A stretch of 64,000 nt of DNA from Paraburkholderia caffeinitolerans (GCF_902859945.1 NZ_CADIKL010000011.1:153756-217755), one strand, 5' to 3'; numbered from the stretch's first letter, positions 35,347-47,275 are shown. Made by a program: numbers and translations. Notes: generated from the sequence alone by a model not told the origin.

Positions 35347-36231
35347 TCATCCTCTTGCGTCGTACCACCCGCGGATGGCCGACCAGATATGCTCCGCGCT
35401 CTCGCAAAAACGAAATAGCGCGAGATCGCCCGGCGCGATCATCCCTTCTTCGGCCATTAATTCGAAATCTACGAGCGCGCGCCAGTAGGTTTCGCCCACC
35501 AGGACCACCGGAAGCGGCTCGATCTTGCGGGTTTGCAAAAGTGTCAGGACTTCGAATAATTCGTCGCAGGTTCCGTAGCCGCCCGGAAAGAACACCGCAG
35601 CTTTCGCCTTTTCCAGCAGATGCAGTTTGCGGATGGCGAAGTAGTGAAACCGGAAGCACAGCTCAGGTGTCAGATACGCGTTCGGAAGCTGATCGCGGGG
35701 CAGCGCGATATTCATGCCGACGGTAGGTGAGCGGCTTTCGGACGCGCCGCGATTGGCCGCCTCCATGATGCCGGGGCCGCCGCCCGTGACGATCGTGAGC
35801 CGCGCAAGCTTGGGCGTTGCATCCGAGCTGCCGACCAGCCGCCCGAACTCGCGCGCGATTTCGTAATAGACGCTGTGCCGGACCCGCGCCTCGGCCGCGC
35901 GAACGGCGCGCTGAGATTGCGCATCGGCGGGATCCGCCTTGAGCCTGGCGCGCGCTGTGGCCAGCGTGCGGCGCGCGCGAGTGGGGGCTTCAACGCGCGT
36001 GCTGCCGTACACCACGACCGTGTCGCGAATACCGAGCTGCTGCAACTTCTCGGCGGCTTTCCAGTAATCAAGTTGCAGGCGCACGCCGCACATTTCGGGG
36101 CGGCGCAGGAAGGCGCTGTCCTCGTCGGCCTGAACGTAGGTCGGGCTCTCGATCAGGCGACGCACGCGCGGCGGTAGCGCCTGCCGCTCCTTTGGGGCAG
36201 GACGCCGCGCACGCCTCGCGATCGTGCTCAT
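35347..36231 (-). CDS. LOG-family (TIGR00730-like) nucleotide phosphoribohydrolase
   Basis: The 294-residue protein has the family motif PGGYGTCDELFEVLTLLQT and GGGPGIMEAANRGA, which bind the nucleotide phosphate and ribose. Many homologues release the base from AMP or pyrimidine 5'-nucleotides; plant ones make active cytokinin. The N-terminal 85 residues are an extension before the core. Its start codon overlaps the stop of the upstream quinone-reductase gene (ATGA), so the two are translated together. Its role in this operon is unknown. Confidence 0.85.
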   Translation of the reverse strand: MSTIARRARRPAPKERQALPPRVRRLIESPTYVQADEDSAFLRRPEMCGVRLQLDYWKAAEKLQQLGIRDTVVVYGSTRVEAPTRARRTLATARARLKADPADAQSQRAVRAAEARVRHSVYYEIAREFGRLVGSSDATPKLARLTIVTGGGPGIMEAANRGASESRSPTVGMNIALPRDQLPNAYLTPELCFRFHYFAIRKLHLLEKAKAAVFFPGGYGTCDELFEVLTLLQTRKIEPLPVVLVGETYWRALVDFELMAEEGMIAPGDLALFRFCESAEHIWSAIRGWYDARG

Positions 36232-36836
36232 GCTGCATGCACCGAAGCGAAGTGCCCACGCACGAACTCGCGCACGCGCGCGAGATCGGCGGCGGCAGTC
36301 GAAGGGGCCAGCGCCGGCCCGACTTCGTCGATGTGCAGATGCCCAACGAGTTCGAACCCTGCCGCGCGGAAGATGTGCGTGTCCTGCAGCAGTTCCATCG
36401 CCTGCCAACGACCGTCCTGCACGAGCGCGGCGAGCGGCGCGCCCGACACCGTGACCACCGCCGCCCGGCGCCCGGACAGCAGGCCGCGCACTTTCCCCTG
36501 CTCCGCCTCGTAGGCGAAGCCGCGGCTGAACACACGATCGATGTAGCCCTTCATCATCGCGGGCATCGACATCCACCAGAGCGGGTAGATGGCGGTCACG
36601 ACATCGGCCGCGAGCACGTCCTCCTGCGCAACCAGCACGTCGACCATGCGGATGTGCACGTCGTTCCCGTCGATCAGCTCGCGTGCTGACAACACGGGAT
36701 CGAACCCCATCCGATACAGGTCGTGAACGCGCACGTCGTGGCCCGCACGGATCAGCTCGCCGACGTAGGCCCGCGTCAGGCTCATGGTGAAGCTGTCTTC
36801 GACGGGATGCGCGACCACGATCAGATGCTTCTGCAT
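36228..36836 (-). CDS. NAD(P)H:quinone oxidoreductase, flavodoxin-like fold
   Basis: The 202-residue protein begins MQKHLIVVAHPVEDSFTMSL and has AIYPLWWMSMPAMMKGYIDRVF, the pattern of the KefF/MdaB/NQO1 group that reduces quinones with NAD(P)H by two electrons. I chose the ATG at 36836 because AAAGGAG lies before it. It opens an operon of seven genes running down to the oxidoreductase relic, with an FNR-type box 84 bases upstream. Confidence 0.88.
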   Translation of the reverse strand: MQKHLIVVAHPVEDSFTMSLTRAYVGELIRAGHDVRVHDLYRMGFDPVLSARELIDGNDVHIRMVDVLVAQEDVLAADVVTAIYPLWWMSMPAMMKGYIDRVFSRGFAYEAEQGKVRGLLSGRRAAVVTVSGAPLAALVQDGRWQAMELLQDTHIFRAAGFELVGHLHIDEVGPALAPSTAAADLARVREFVRGHFASVHAA

Positions 36837-36919
36837 GACGAGGGCTCCTTTCATATTCGAGGCGCGCAGCACGATTACGCACGGACACGTTGATCGTGCG
36901 CGCCATCGGCACTATCCAA

Positions 36920-36933
36920 TTGACACATATCAA
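36920..36933. promoter_or_regulatory. FNR/ANR box (TTGAC-N4-ATCAA)
   Basis: The predicted start near 36885 leads into the operon from 36836 down to 33253. Confidence 0.78.
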
Positions 36934-36970
36934 CGATGCGGATTGCGCTCGCGCCGTACCTGACCGCGGT

Positions 36971-37621
36971 TCACTGCACAGCCAGCCGATCCACCACGGC
37001 CCGCACGCCTCGTGTCGCCCAAGCCGCGCCGCAGGCTGCGCGCCGCTCGCGCAGCGAAGCGACCGTGCCGCTCAGCGTCACCACGCCCTGGCTTTCGTCG
37101 ATGTGGATGCCCGCGAACTCGCGTTGCGCCCGCCGCGCCAGCGCCGCGCTGATATGCTGCGCAACCTCGAACGCGGCGTCGCTGTTGCGCACGTTCAACC
37201 GGTTGGCCACGCCCACCACGCCGCGCATGCGGCTCACCACTTTCTCGGCCGTATTGCGCTGGTAGCCCCATTCCACGTCGCCGATGAGGGTCACGCAGCC
37301 ACGTTCGACCTCCACGCGCACCGAGTCGCCGCTCAAGCCCGCCTGCCAGCGCGACGCGACCATGATCGCGGCGGCCAGATCGGCGTCGGGATGCTGGTTG
37401 CCCGGATGTGGATCGATCGACAGTTCCACCACGATCGCGCGGCAACCGGCCACGCGTTCGACCGCGCGCTCGACAGCCAGCTTCTGCGCATAGCCGGGCA
37501 CCCGCCCAGATAACGTGACGATGCGCTCTTTCACCGCCGCCTCGATGCCCGAGGCGTCCAGCGCCATGTCCCACGCCAGTTCCTGCTCCACGTCCTGCTT
37601 GAGTGCTTCATCCGTTTTCAT
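36971..37621 (-). CDS. Three-BON-domain protein
   Basis: The 216-residue protein has three BON repeats (VKERIVTLSGR, VEVERGCVTLIGD, IDESQGVVTLSGT) and ends RGVRAVVDRLAVQ. It has the same length and layout as the protein at 34164-34814, and both start MKTD, so they are paralogues. No signal peptide is present. It is a single-gene unit behind its own FNR-type box. Confidence 0.92.
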   Translation of the reverse strand: MKTDEALKQDVEQELAWDMALDASGIEAAVKERIVTLSGRVPGYAQKLAVERAVERVAGCRAIVVELSIDPHPGNQHPDADLAAAIMVASRWQAGLSGDSVRVEVERGCVTLIGDVEWGYQRNTAEKVVSRMRGVVGVANRLNVRNSDAAFEVAQHISAALARRAQREFAGIHIDESQGVVTLSGTVASLRERRAACGAAWATRGVRAVVDRLAVQ

Positions 37622-37684
37622 GGTCCGCCCCATGGTTCGTTATCCATACGAATTCGTAGCATGGCGCAGCCCGCCGCCATGCGG

Positions 37685-37698
37685 CTGATCCTGGTCAA
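37685..37698. promoter_or_regulatory. FNR/ANR box (CTGAT-N4-GTCAA)
   Basis: It overlaps the stop codon of the ATPase gamma gene. The predicted start near 37650 leads into the BON gene at 37621. It has one more mismatch than the other boxes. Confidence 0.6.
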
Positions 37699-38570
37699 TT
37701 CGTTGTTCGCCGCGCGGCCTGGCCGCCGGTGCTCAACTCGACGATCTCCGAGGTGATCTCCTCCTGGCGCAGCGCCCGATAATGCTGCGTGAGGTCGCTC
37801 AGGCGCTGCTGCACGTTCGCGCGCGCCGCGAGCATCGCGCGCACGCGCGCCTCGTTCTCGGCGGCGAACGAGAGCATCAGCGCTTCGCACAATTGCACGA
37901 AGACATAGAACTCGACGAGCCCGGACAGCAGCCGCGCAGGCGCCACATTCACGAGCGGCGGCTGCGGGCGCGGCGGCACCCGAAAGCGCGTGAGGTCGAA
38001 CGGGACGAGCGTGCGCTGCGCGATGCGCACGCGCGATTCGCCCGGCTGGGCGCTCACCACCGACACGCGCGTGGCGTGCATGCCGCCGGCGAAGCGTGCG
38101 TAGACGGCATCGGTCATGCGAACCGCCAGTGGTGGAACGGCTTCGGGGTGCGCGACCATCGGCGCGGACCAGGCGCAGGCCAGGCCCCGCGATGCAGCGG
38201 CGCTCGCGAGCCGCGAACCCACCAGCAGCCAGCGGCACGCACGCGCGCCGCCGTGGCGCAGCGCATGTCCCGCCAACTCGTCGTTGAGCGCGCCGACGAA
38301 GCCCTGTTCCGTGCCGATGACGATGCATACCTCGCCGCCGGATGCGTTGTCCCGCGCCGCAGCGCTGCCGGCCGCCGCGCCTTCGGGCGCGAAAGCGAGC
38401 ACTTCGCCGATCGCCGCCCCCGCCGTCTGCGCAGCGGCGCGGATGCCGGCGAGCCGTGCGTGCGCCTCATGCGAGCGCGAGGCCGCGATGCCGCGCATCG
38501 CCGCGATCACGGCATCGAGCTGATGCGTGGCCGCGATCCGGCTCTCGATCTCGCCGAGCCTGCCGCTCAT
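37695..38570 (-). CDS. atpG: N-type ATPase gamma subunit
   Basis: The 291-residue protein starts [15 protein letters not shown] and ends with a long helix ([28 protein letters not shown]), matching the coiled-coil ends of the rotary shaft. It is the last gene of the nine-gene operon in the order beta, epsilon, Q, R, a, c, b, alpha, gamma, which is the N-type ATPase order. Its ATG overlaps the alpha stop by ATGA. Confidence 0.92.
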   Translation of the reverse strand: MSGRLGEIESRIAATHQLDAVIAAMRGIAASRSHEAHARLAGIRAAAQTAGAAIGEVLAFAPEGAAAGSAAARDNASGGEVCIVIGTEQGFVGALNDELAGHALRHGGARACRWLLVGSRLASAAASRGLACAWSAPMVAHPEAVPPLAVRMTDAVYARFAGGMHATRVSVVSAQPGESRVRIAQRTLVPFDLTRFRVPPRPQPPLVNVAPARLLSGLVEFYVFVQLCEALMLSFAAENEARVRAMLAARANVQQRLSDLTQHYRALRQEEITSEIVELSTGGQAARRTTN

Positions 38571-40129
38571 GTCCGCTCCCTGCCCGGCTCATCAGGGTCA
38601 CCAGGCTTGCCAGGCTTGCCAGGGGCCGTGCTATCGGCCATCCGTTCGCGCACCCACTCGCGAAGCTCGTTCACGCTCGCCAACGATTCGTCATCCGGAT
38701 TAACTGCCGCAACCCGCGCGTGCCGCTGCGCCAGGCGCTCGCGAATCTGTGCCACCACGTTCACGGGCGCCGCGTCGAACACCCCTTCGGCGAGCGCGGC
38801 GAGCAACGTCACCTGGTCGCCCGTACCCAGTGCGCTGAAGCGCGGCTGCGCGAGCAAGGCGCGAATCCGCTCGCCGCGCGCGATCTGCGCGCTCACGCGC
38901 GCATCCGTGAGGCCGCCGAAGCGCGTGAACATCTCCAGTTCGAGAAACTGCGCGTAGTCGAGCCGCAACGGTCCAGCCACCCGGCGCAGCGCGCCTGTCT
39001 GCGCCTTGCCGCCCACCCGGCTCACGCTGAGCCCCACGTTGACGGCGGGCCGCTGGTTGGACGCGAAGAGCGCGGCGTCCATCACGAGTTGGCCGTCGGT
39101 GATCGAGATGAGGTTGGTCGGAATGTAGGCAGAGAGATTGCCCGCATCGGTCTCGGCAATGGGCAGCGCGGTGAGCGAGCCGCCACCGAGCGTCGGGCCC
39201 AGCTTCGCCGCGCGCTCCAGCAGCCGGGCATGCAGATAGAAGATATCGCCGGGATACGCCTCGCGGCCCGGCGGCTCGCCGGTGAGCAGCGCCAGCTCGC
39301 GGTGTGTGGCGGCGTGCTTCGAGAGGTCGTCGATCACAACGAGCGCGTGCTGCCCGCGGTCGCGAAAGTCCTCGGCCACCGAGAAGCCCGCGAACGGTGC
39401 GATCCACTGCATGCCGGGCGATGCCGACGACGGCGCCACCACGAACACGCAGCGCTGCGGCGCGCCGCGTTCGCGCACGGCGTCGATCACGCGCAGGACC
39501 GCCGTGGCGCGCTGGCCCACCGCGACATACACGCAGATCACGTCGCTCGCGCGCTGGTTGACGATGGCGTCGACGGCGAGCGAGGTCTTGCCGGTCGCGC
39601 GGTCGCCGATGATGAGCTCGCGCTGGCCGCGTCCGATGGCGAACAGGGCGTCGACGATCAGCACGCCGGTTTCGAGCGGCTCGCTCACGGCGGCCCGCTC
39701 GACGATGGCGGGCGCGGGCCGCTCCACCGGCAGCCACTGCCCGGGGGAGAGCGGCCCGCCACGGTCGAGCGGGCGGCCCAGCGGATCGATCACGCGCCCG
39801 AGCAGACACTCGCCCACCGGCACCTGAAGCACAGCGCCGGTGCGCTCGACGCGCTCGCCCGCCTCCACGCCCTGCGCGCCGTCCAGCAGCACGACGCTCG
39901 CGCATTCGGCGTCGAGCGTGCGCACGTAGCCTGTCGCGCCGCTCGCGAAGCGCACCGTCTCGTCGAGCGCGACATCGGGCAGCCCCGAAAGATGCGCGAC
40001 GCCGTCGGCGACCCGCGCCACGCGTCCGAAGGTTCGCGCGTCCGGCGCCAGGCGCACGCGGGCGAGCGCGTCGCGCTGGCGCGCGAGCCAGTTGCCGCTC
40101 TCGCCCGTTCCGTTCTCAGCGGCGTTCAA
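38567..40129 (-). CDS. atpA: N-type ATPase alpha subunit
   Basis: The 520-residue protein has the P-loop GDRATGKT at about 175-182, [10 protein letters not shown] and the catalytic-interface block [14 protein letters not shown]. It forms the hexamer with beta. It has a Pro/Gly/Asp-rich tail ([14 protein letters not shown]) not usual for F-type alpha. Its start lies 14 bases inside the b-subunit gene. Confidence 0.95.
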   Translation of the reverse strand: MNAAENGTGESGNWLARQRDALARVRLAPDARTFGRVARVADGVAHLSGLPDVALDETVRFASGATGYVRTLDAECASVVLLDGAQGVEAGERVERTGAVLQVPVGECLLGRVIDPLGRPLDRGGPLSPGQWLPVERPAPAIVERAAVSEPLETGVLIVDALFAIGRGQRELIIGDRATGKTSLAVDAIVNQRASDVICVYVAVGQRATAVLRVIDAVRERGAPQRCVFVVAPSSASPGMQWIAPFAGFSVAEDFRDRGQHALVVIDDLSKHAATHRELALLTGEPPGREAYPGDIFYLHARLLERAAKLGPTLGGGSLTALPIAETDAGNLSAYIPTNLISITDGQLVMDAALFASNQRPAVNVGLSVSRVGGKAQTGALRRVAGPLRLDYAQFLELEMFTRFGGLTDARVSAQIARGERIRALLAQPRFSALGTGDQVTLLAALAEGVFDAAPVNVVAQIRERLAQRHARVAAVNPDDESLASVNELREWVRERMADSTAPGKPGKPGDPDEPGRERT

Positions 40130-40865
40130 CGCCGTGCTCCAGCAAGGATTCGCGGATGGCGTCGAGATCGTGGCGCAGATGGTTGCGCACGGCCGCGTGC
40201 GCGCTCGTCAGTTCGAGCCCCGCGATCAGCGCAGGATCCTCGCGCACTTGCAACGTCACTGGCCGTCCGAGCGCCGCGCCGAATGCCGCCGCGCACGCCG
40301 CTGCTTCGGCGGCGCTCAGCGCACGCGCAGCGGTAAGCGCAAGCGGCTCGCCATGTGCGGCGAATTCGGCGCGCGTGTCGGGTGGCAGTGCGGCCAGCGC
40401 CTCGGCCGCGCCGTCGATAAAGCCTTGCACGCGCGCCTGCGGCGGCAATCGGTCGAGCAAGCGCCCCGCGATCCCGACAGCCAGCCGCGCCGCGTCATCC
40501 TCGATGGCGCGGGCCTGCGCGGTGCGCGCGCGTTCGAGCTCGGCCTGCGCATCCGAGCGCAGTTGCGCGGCTTCGACGCGTGCGGCTTCGAGCAGCGCGG
40601 TCTTATGCACATCAGCCTCGGCCTGCGCGGCCTGCAGCACCGCCTCGCGCGAAGCCGCGAGCCGCGCGGTTTCGGCGCTCGCGGCTGCCTGGTCCGCCTG
40701 CGCCGCGTTGCGGCTCGCCTCGGCATCCGCGAGCAACGCCTGCGCCGCCTTCTGGCGCGCCGCGACGATCTCCGCCACGGGCCGGAACAGGAAGCGCGCG
40801 AGCAGCCACACCAGCACGAGCGCGTTGACGGTCTGCAGGGCGAGCGTCGACCAATCGATATGCAT
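40116..40865 (-). CDS. atpF: N-type ATPase b subunit with delta-like C-terminus
   Basis: The 249-residue protein has one membrane helix near 8-28 and a long Ala/Glu/Arg-rich helix to about 145. The last 95 residues read like the end of delta/[38 protein letters not shown] and [11 protein letters not shown]. No separate delta gene is in the operon, so this one protein probably serves as both stator stalk and its cap. Common b subunits are only about 155 residues. Confidence 0.88.
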   Translation of the reverse strand: MHIDWSTLALQTVNALVLVWLLARFLFRPVAEIVAARQKAAQALLADAEASRNAAQADQAAASAETARLAASREAVLQAAQAEADVHKTALLEAARVEAAQLRSDAQAELERARTAQARAIEDDAARLAVGIAGRLLDRLPPQARVQGFIDGAAEALAALPPDTRAEFAAHGEPLALTAARALSAAEAAACAAAFGAALGRPVTLQVREDPALIAGLELTSAHAAVRNHLRHDLDAIRESLLEHGVERR

Positions 40866-40874
40866 GGCGCGGCC

Positions 40875-41120
40875 CTACTTCACGAACGGATTGGCGAACA
40901 GCAGCAGAAGAGCGATCACGAGGCAGTAGATCGCCATCGTCTCGATCATCGCGAGGCCCACAAACAGCGTGCGCGAGATGGTGCCCGAGGAATCCGGCTG
41001 GCGCGCGATGGCGTCCATCGCGGCGGCCACGGCGCGGCCCTCGGCGAGCGCCGGCCCGATGGCGCCGAACGACACCGCCAGCGCGGCGGCGGCAATGCTG
41101 ACGATTTCGATGAGGTTCAT
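40875..41120 (-). CDS. atpE: N-type ATPase c subunit
   Basis: The 81-residue two-helix protein carries a carboxylate in each helix: Glu27 in GPALAEGRA and Glu60 in GLAMIETMAIY. The RQP loop (ARQPDSSG) contacts the shaft. Two-carboxylate c subunits are known in N-type ATPases; I recall that the Burkholderia pseudomallei ring has 17 copies and is proton-specific. From sequence alone the ion choice here is not certain. Confidence 0.92.
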   Translation of the reverse strand: MNLIEIVSIAAAALAVSFGAIGPALAEGRAVAAAMDAIARQPDSSGTISRTLFVGLAMIETMAIYCLVIALLLLFANPFVK

Positions 41121-41815
41121 GGCTGCCCCTGTGCACGATGGCGAGCGCCCGCCTGCGCGCCGCCCGCCGCGGCGCCGACGAACACCATCGCCAGCACCGC
41201 GAAAATGTAGGCCTGCACGGCGCCCGTTAGCAGATCGAGCGCCATCAGAGGAATGGGCACGAGCAGGCCCGCGAGCGAGAGCACGATGCCCACCACGAAC
41301 ACGCCGCTCATCACATTGCCGAACAGGCGCACGACGAGCGAGAAGGTGCGCGTGAGCTGCTCGACGACGTTCAGCGGGATCATCACCCAGGTGGGCTCGG
41401 CGAAAGTCGCGAGATAGCCGCGCAGCCCGCGCGCGCGCAGGCCGTGAAAAACCGTGGCGGCGAGCACGATCAGCGCGAGCGCCGCATCGGTCTCGAGATG
41501 CGCGGTGGGCGGCTCCACGCCCGGCAGCAGCGACGACCAGTTCGCCACGAGCACGAACAGGAACAGCGTGCCGATCAGCGCGCGGTACGGAGCAGGATCG
41601 CTTTCGATGGTGTCGCGGATCTGGGCGTCGAGCGTGGTGACGAGCAGCTCCAGCACGGTCTGCATTTTCGAAGGCGCCAGCGCGAGCCGCCGCGTGAGCA
41701 GCGTGGCGGCGATGCCCATGCAGGCCATGATCGCCCACGTAACCACCACGGGCGCGGTGACCGAGAGCGCGCCGAGATGCCAGAGCGGCGTGGTGACGAG
41801 CGGCGAGGCTTTCAT
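41117..41815 (-). CDS. atpB: N-type ATPase a subunit
   Basis: The 232-residue protein has five to six membrane helices and the essential Arg in SLVVRLFGNVMSG. It forms the ion half-channels next to the c-ring. The stop overlaps the c start. The start at 41815 overlaps the AtpR stop by ATGA. Confidence 0.92.
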   Translation of the reverse strand: MKASPLVTTPLWHLGALSVTAPVVVTWAIMACMGIAATLLTRRLALAPSKMQTVLELLVTTLDAQIRDTIESDPAPYRALIGTLFLFVLVANWSSLLPGVEPPTAHLETDAALALIVLAATVFHGLRARGLRGYLATFAEPTWVMIPLNVVEQLTRTFSLVVRLFGNVMSGVFVVGIVLSLAGLLVPIPLMALDLLTGAVQAYIFAVLAMVFVGAAAGGAQAGARHRAQGQP

Positions 41816-42087
41816 CGCGCCTCCATCGCCAGGCGCAGCGCGGCATGACGCGCGAGCAGCAGGCCGGCCAGGCCCGCGAGCACGGCCGCACCGCCCGCGC
41901 GCGCGAGCGCGAACAGCAGCAGCGCAGTCAAACCGCAGCGCGCGGCCTGCGCGCCGAGCGCGAAGCCGGTGCGGCCCGCCGCAAAGAGCCGTGCGTTCCA
42001 GCGCAGCGCCGCGAAGTGCGCGGCGCCAACCGCGCTTCCGGTGGCAAGCCCTGCCATAACAGCCCAGATCGTCCAATGTCCAGTCAT
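41812..42087 (-). CDS. atpR: N-ATPase subunit AtpR
   Basis: The 91-residue protein has three hydrophobic helices and Arg residues within or next to them (RWNARLF, RCGLTALL). AtpR is a small membrane protein found only in N-type ATPase operons, where it is thought to help c-ring assembly. I chose the ATG at 42087, which overlaps the upstream stop. Confidence 0.82.
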   Translation of the reverse strand: MTGHWTIWAVMAGLATGSAVGAAHFAALRWNARLFAAGRTGFALGAQAARCGLTALLLFALARAGGAAVLAGLAGLLLARHAALRLAMEAR

Positions 42088-42386
42088 CCTGAAGAATCCT
42101 GTCGATGCATCCATTTCCATGCGAACCAGAGCCCCGCCGCAGCGCCAAGCATCAACAGCGGCGCCGAGAAAAACACCCGCGTGCCGAACAGCCGGTCGAG
42201 CACGCGGCCAATCGCGAGGCCCGCGAGCGTCGGCAGCACGATGGTCCAGCCGAGAATGCCGATCTGCCCCAGCCGGCTGCCGAGCGACGGTTCGGGCTGG
42301 GCGCGGCCGCGTGCCGCGCGCCCCGCGGCGTCGCGTGCGGCGCGCGCCACGTGATCGGGATCGGGCGCTCGCGACGGATCACTCAT
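42084..42386 (-). CDS. atpQ: N-ATPase subunit AtpQ (AtpI-like)
   Basis: The 100-residue protein has a polar N-terminal half and two hydrophobic helices (IGILGWTIVLPTLAGLAIGRVLD, VFFSAPLLMLGAAAGLWFAWKW), the AtpI-like layout. In N-type operons it is called AtpQ and lies between epsilon and AtpR, as here. Its start overlaps the epsilon stop. Confidence 0.82.
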   Translation of the reverse strand: MSDPSRAPDPDHVARAARDAAGRAARGRAQPEPSLGSRLGQIGILGWTIVLPTLAGLAIGRVLDRLFGTRVFFSAPLLMLGAAAGLWFAWKWMHRQDSSG

Positions 42387-42841
42387 TGCCCGCGCTCCTT
42401 TGCCGCCGGAATGTCCTGCCCATCCGGCGCGAGCGGGCCGCGCAGATAGCGCAGCATCTGCCGCACCGCCTGCGCGTGCAGGCGCACGGTCTCCACGCGC
42501 ACGCGCCGCTCGGCGTCGAGCTGGGCCGCGCGCACGCGCGCGACTTCGCGCTCGAGCCATTCGAGCGAATCGCCGGCAATCGCCTCGCGGCATGCAATGG
42601 CCACCACGCGGCCGCCCATGACGGTCATGACGCCGCCATCCACGGCGCAAAAGCGCCGCGCTCCGTCGGGCGCGACCCAGCGCACCACCGAAGGCACGAG
42701 CATCGTGAGGAACTCCGCATGGCCGGGCCGGATGCCGAACGCGCCGCTTTCGTCCTCAGCGCGCAGCGCACGCACCGCGGCGTGGTTCACCACCATGTCG
42801 AGCGGCGTGGCAATCGTCAGATTGAGCAGCGTTTGACCCAT
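42383..42841 (-). CDS. atpC: N-type ATPase epsilon subunit
   Basis: The 152-residue protein has the epsilon beta-sandwich start (LNLTIATPLDMVVNHAAVRALRAEDESGAFGIRPGHAEFLTML) and a C-terminal helix pair. It connects the shaft to the c-ring and can regulate hydrolysis. It starts 10 bases after the beta stop. Confidence 0.9.
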   Translation of the reverse strand: MGQTLLNLTIATPLDMVVNHAAVRALRAEDESGAFGIRPGHAEFLTMLVPSVVRWVAPDGARRFCAVDGGVMTVMGGRVVAIACREAIAGDSLEWLEREVARVRAAQLDAERRVRVETVRLHAQAVRQMLRYLRGPLAPDGQDIPAAKERGQ

Positions 42842-42851
42842 GCGCCCTCCT

Positions 42852-44400
<1,549 letters not shown>

Positions 44401-44455
44401 TTCACTGCGCCTTGGCGCATCCACCGCGACGCGCTGGCCACGCGCACAACCCTGA

Positions 44456-44469
44456 TTGATCTGAGTCAA
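44456..44469. promoter_or_regulatory. FNR/ANR box (TTGAT-N4-GTCAA)
   Basis: The predicted plus-strand start near 44504 leads into the acetyl-CoA synthetase operon. It lies 56 bases from the N-ATPase box. Confidence 0.8.
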
Positions 44470-44611
44470 TCGCGCGCCCGCGCCGGGCGTCGAGACTGAA
44501 GCGGCAAACGGATGCCATGACGTCAGCGCCAATACGCACGCCAACGCCAGGCGTCGCGCGGCAGCGCGCATCTGCACTGCGCCCTTACCGCATCCCGCAC
44601 GCGAGAAGACC

Positions 44612-46588
44612 ATGTCCGCACCCGAACCGGCGCCGAGCGCCCTCTCCATGTCCCCGATTCCGTTGATCGAGGGCGCCGCCATCGACGGCATGGCCGCCTA
44701 CCGCGCGCTCGTCGACGAGGCGCGGCGCGACCCAGAGGCATTCTGGGCGCGTCTCGCGCGCGAGCATCTCGACTGGAAGCAACCGTTCACGCGCACGCTC
44801 GACTCATCGCACGCGCCGTTCTTCAAATGGTTCGACGACGGCCTGCTCAACGCGTCGTACAACTGTCTCGACCGGCATCTCGAGAACGGCGGTGCGAGCC
44901 GCACCGCTATCGTCTTCGAAGCGGACGGCGGCGAACTCACCACACTCACCTATGGCGAACTGCACGCTCGCGTTTGCCGTGTCGCAAACGCCTTGCGCGC
45001 ACGCGGCGTGCGGCGCGGCGACCGCGTGATGATCTATCTGCCCATGTCGATCGAGGGCGTGGTCGCGATGCAGGCCTGTGCGCGCATCGGCGCGCCGCAT
45101 TCGGTGGTGTTCGGCGGGTTCTCCGCGAAATCGCTGCACGAGCGCATGGCCGACGTGGGCGCCTGCGTGCTCATTACCGCCGACGAACAGGTGCGCGGCG
45201 GCCGCCATCTGCCGCTCAAAACGATTGCCGACGAAGCGCTCGCGATGGGCTGCGGCGACACCGTGCATACGGTGATCGTCTATCGCCGCACCGGCGGCGC
45301 GATTCCCTGGCACGCGGGCCGCGACGTGTGGCTGCACGAGCTCGAAGCCACGCAGAGCGCTACCTGCGAGCCCGAATGGGTTGACGCGGAGCATCCGCTC
45401 TTCATCCTCTATACGTCCGGCTCGACCGGCACGCCCAAGGGCGTGCAGCACAGCACCGGCGGCTATCTGCTGTGGGCCGCGCTCACGATGAAGTGGACCT
45501 TCGACATCCGCGCCTCCGACGTGTTCTGGTGCACCGCCGACATCGGCTGGATCACGGGTCACAGCTACATCTGCTACGGCCCGACCGCGGCGGGCGCGAC
45601 CCAGATGATCTTCGAGGGCGTTCCCACCTGGCCCAACGCGGGCCGCTTCTGGCAGATGATCGAGCGCCACAAGGTGTCGATCTTCTACACCGCGCCCACC
45701 GCCATCCGCTCGCTCATGAAAGCGGCCCAGGCCGATCCCGACGTGCATCCGGCGCGCTACGACCTGGGCTCGCTGCGGCTGCTCGGCACCGTGGGCGAAC
45801 CCATCAACCCCGAAGCATGGCGATGGTTCGCCGCGCAGGTCGGGGGCGGACGATGCCCCGTGCTCGACACCTTCTGGCAAACGGAGACCGGTGGCCACAT
45901 GATCGCGCCGCTGCCGGGCGTCACGCCGCTCGTGCCGGGCTCCTGCACGCTGCCGCTGCCCGGTATCGAAGCGGCCATCGTCGACGAAACGGGCCGCGAC
46001 GTGCCCGACGGCCACGGCGGGCTGCTCGTCATCAAGCGGCCGTGGCCGTCGATGCTGCGCACGGTGTGGGGCAATCCCGCGCGCTACCGCGCCGGCTATT
46101 TCCCGGAAGAACTGGGCGGCAAGCTCTACCTCGCCGGCGACGGGGCGATTCGCGACAGCGAATCCGGCTATTTCACAATCACGGGGCGCGTGGACGACGT
46201 GCTCAACGTGTCCGGCCATCGCATGGGCACGGCCGAGATCGAGTCCGCGCTGGCCGCCCATCCGCAGGTGGCCGAAGCCGCCGTGGTGGGCCGCCCCGAT
46301 GCGACCACGGGCGAGGCCATCGTCGCGTTCGTGGTGCTCAAGGGGCCGTGCCCGCTCGACGGCGACGCGCAGCGCGTGGCCGACGAACTGCGCACATGGA
46401 TCGGCCGCGAAATCGGGCCGATCGCCAAGCCGCGCGAGATCCGCTTCGGCGAAGCCATGCCCAAGACGCGCTCCGGCAAGATCGTGCGCCGCCTGCTGCG
46501 CTCGGTGGCCAAGGGCGAGGCGATCGAACAGGACACCTCGACCGTCGAAAACCCCGCGGTCATTGCCCAGTTCAGCAAGGCCGCCTGA
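44612..46588 (+). CDS. acsA: Acetyl-CoA synthetase
   Basis: The 658-residue protein has the P-loop [30 protein letters not shown] with the pocket-limiting Trp, and the catalytic, acetylation-prone Lys in TRSGKIVRR. It activates acetate with ATP to acetyl-CoA. It leads a plus-strand operon that continues with an acetate transporter. It sits in the same regulon as acetate kinase, so acetate can be both made and recovered. Confidence 0.95.
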   Translation: MSAPEPAPSALSMSPIPLIEGAAIDGMAAYRALVDEARRDPEAFWARLAREHLDWKQPFTRTLDSSHAPFFKWFDDGLLNASYNCLDRHLENGGASRTAIVFEADGGELTTLTYGELHARVCRVANALRARGVRRGDRVMIYLPMSIEGVVAMQACARIGAPHSVVFGGFSAKSLHERMADVGACVLITADEQVRGGRHLPLKTIADEALAMGCGDTVHTVIVYRRTGGAIPWHAGRDVWLHELEATQSATCEPEWVDAEHPLFILYTSGSTGTPKGVQHSTGGYLLWAALTMKWTFDIRASDVFWCTADIGWITGHSYICYGPTAAGATQMIFEGVPTWPNAGRFWQMIERHKVSIFYTAPTAIRSLMKAAQADPDVHPARYDLGSLRLLGTVGEPINPEAWRWFAAQVGGGRCPVLDTFWQTETGGHMIAPLPGVTPLVPGSCTLPLPGIEAAIVDETGRDVPDGHGGLLVIKRPWPSMLRTVWGNPARYRAGYFPEELGGKLYLAGDGAIRDSESGYFTITGRVDDVLNVSGHRMGTAEIESALAAHPQVAEAAVVGRPDATTGEAIVAFVVLKGPCPLDGDAQRVADELRTWIGREIGPIAKPREIRFGEAMPKTRSGKIVRRLLRSVAKGEAIEQDTSTVENPAVIAQFSKAA

Positions 46589-46621
46589 ATGCGCCAGCAC
46601 ATTAACCAGGAGACTGTCCTC

Positions 46622-47218
46622 ATGAAACCCACCGCCCCCAACCCCGCCGCGCTCGGCCTCGCCGGATTCGCCCTCACGACGTGGCTCCTCAGCATGATCA
46701 ACGCCGGCTGGTTCGGCGGCGACTCGCTCGGCCTCGTGCTCGCCTGCGCGCTCGCGTTCGGCGGCACGGCGCAGGCCATCGCGGGACTCATCGAGATTCC
46801 GCGCGGCAACACCTTCGGCGCCACCGCGTTCATTGCCTACGGCGCGTTCTGGTGGTCACTCGCGCTCTATCTGCTGTTTCTGCACGAGCATGTCGTGCCG
46901 GCGTTCGTCGGCTGGTATCTGCTGCTGTGGGGCGTCTTCACGTTCTACATGTGGATCGCCACATGGCGCGCGGCGCGCGCGCTGCAACTGCTGTTCGCCG
47001 CGCTGTGGGTCACGTTCTTCCTGCTCGCGTTCAGCGAATGGACCGGCTCGCTGGCCCTGCACCATGCAGGCGGATATGCGGGACTCCTCACGGCTCTCGT
47101 TGCGTTCTACCTCTCCGCAGCGGAGATCATCAACGAGACGCATGGGCGGCGCGTACTGCCGACCGGCGCGCCCGCGAGCGCCGGCGCCGAGGATCTCCCC
47201 GCCGCGCGCACCGCATGA
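46622..47218 (+). CDS. Acetate transporter, SatP/GPR1-FUN34-YaaH family
   Basis: The 198-residue protein has six hydrophobic helices and begins near the family motif NPA-LGL (NPAALGLAGFA). GGAGACTGTCCTC precedes the ATG at 46622. Members carry acetate or succinate with protons. It lies 33 bases after the acetyl-CoA synthetase gene, fitting acetate uptake followed by activation. Confidence 0.9.
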   Translation: MKPTAPNPAALGLAGFALTTWLLSMINAGWFGGDSLGLVLACALAFGGTAQAIAGLIEIPRGNTFGATAFIAYGAFWWSLALYLLFLHEHVVPAFVGWYLLLWGVFTFYMWIATWRAARALQLLFAALWVTFFLLAFSEWTGSLALHHAGGYAGLLTALVAFYLSAAEIINETHGRRVLPTGAPASAGAEDLPAARTA

Positions 47219-47275
47219 CAGAACCCCCATCACCGGCGTCGGCGAATGCCGAGTGCTGGGCACCAGGAGAACGCC

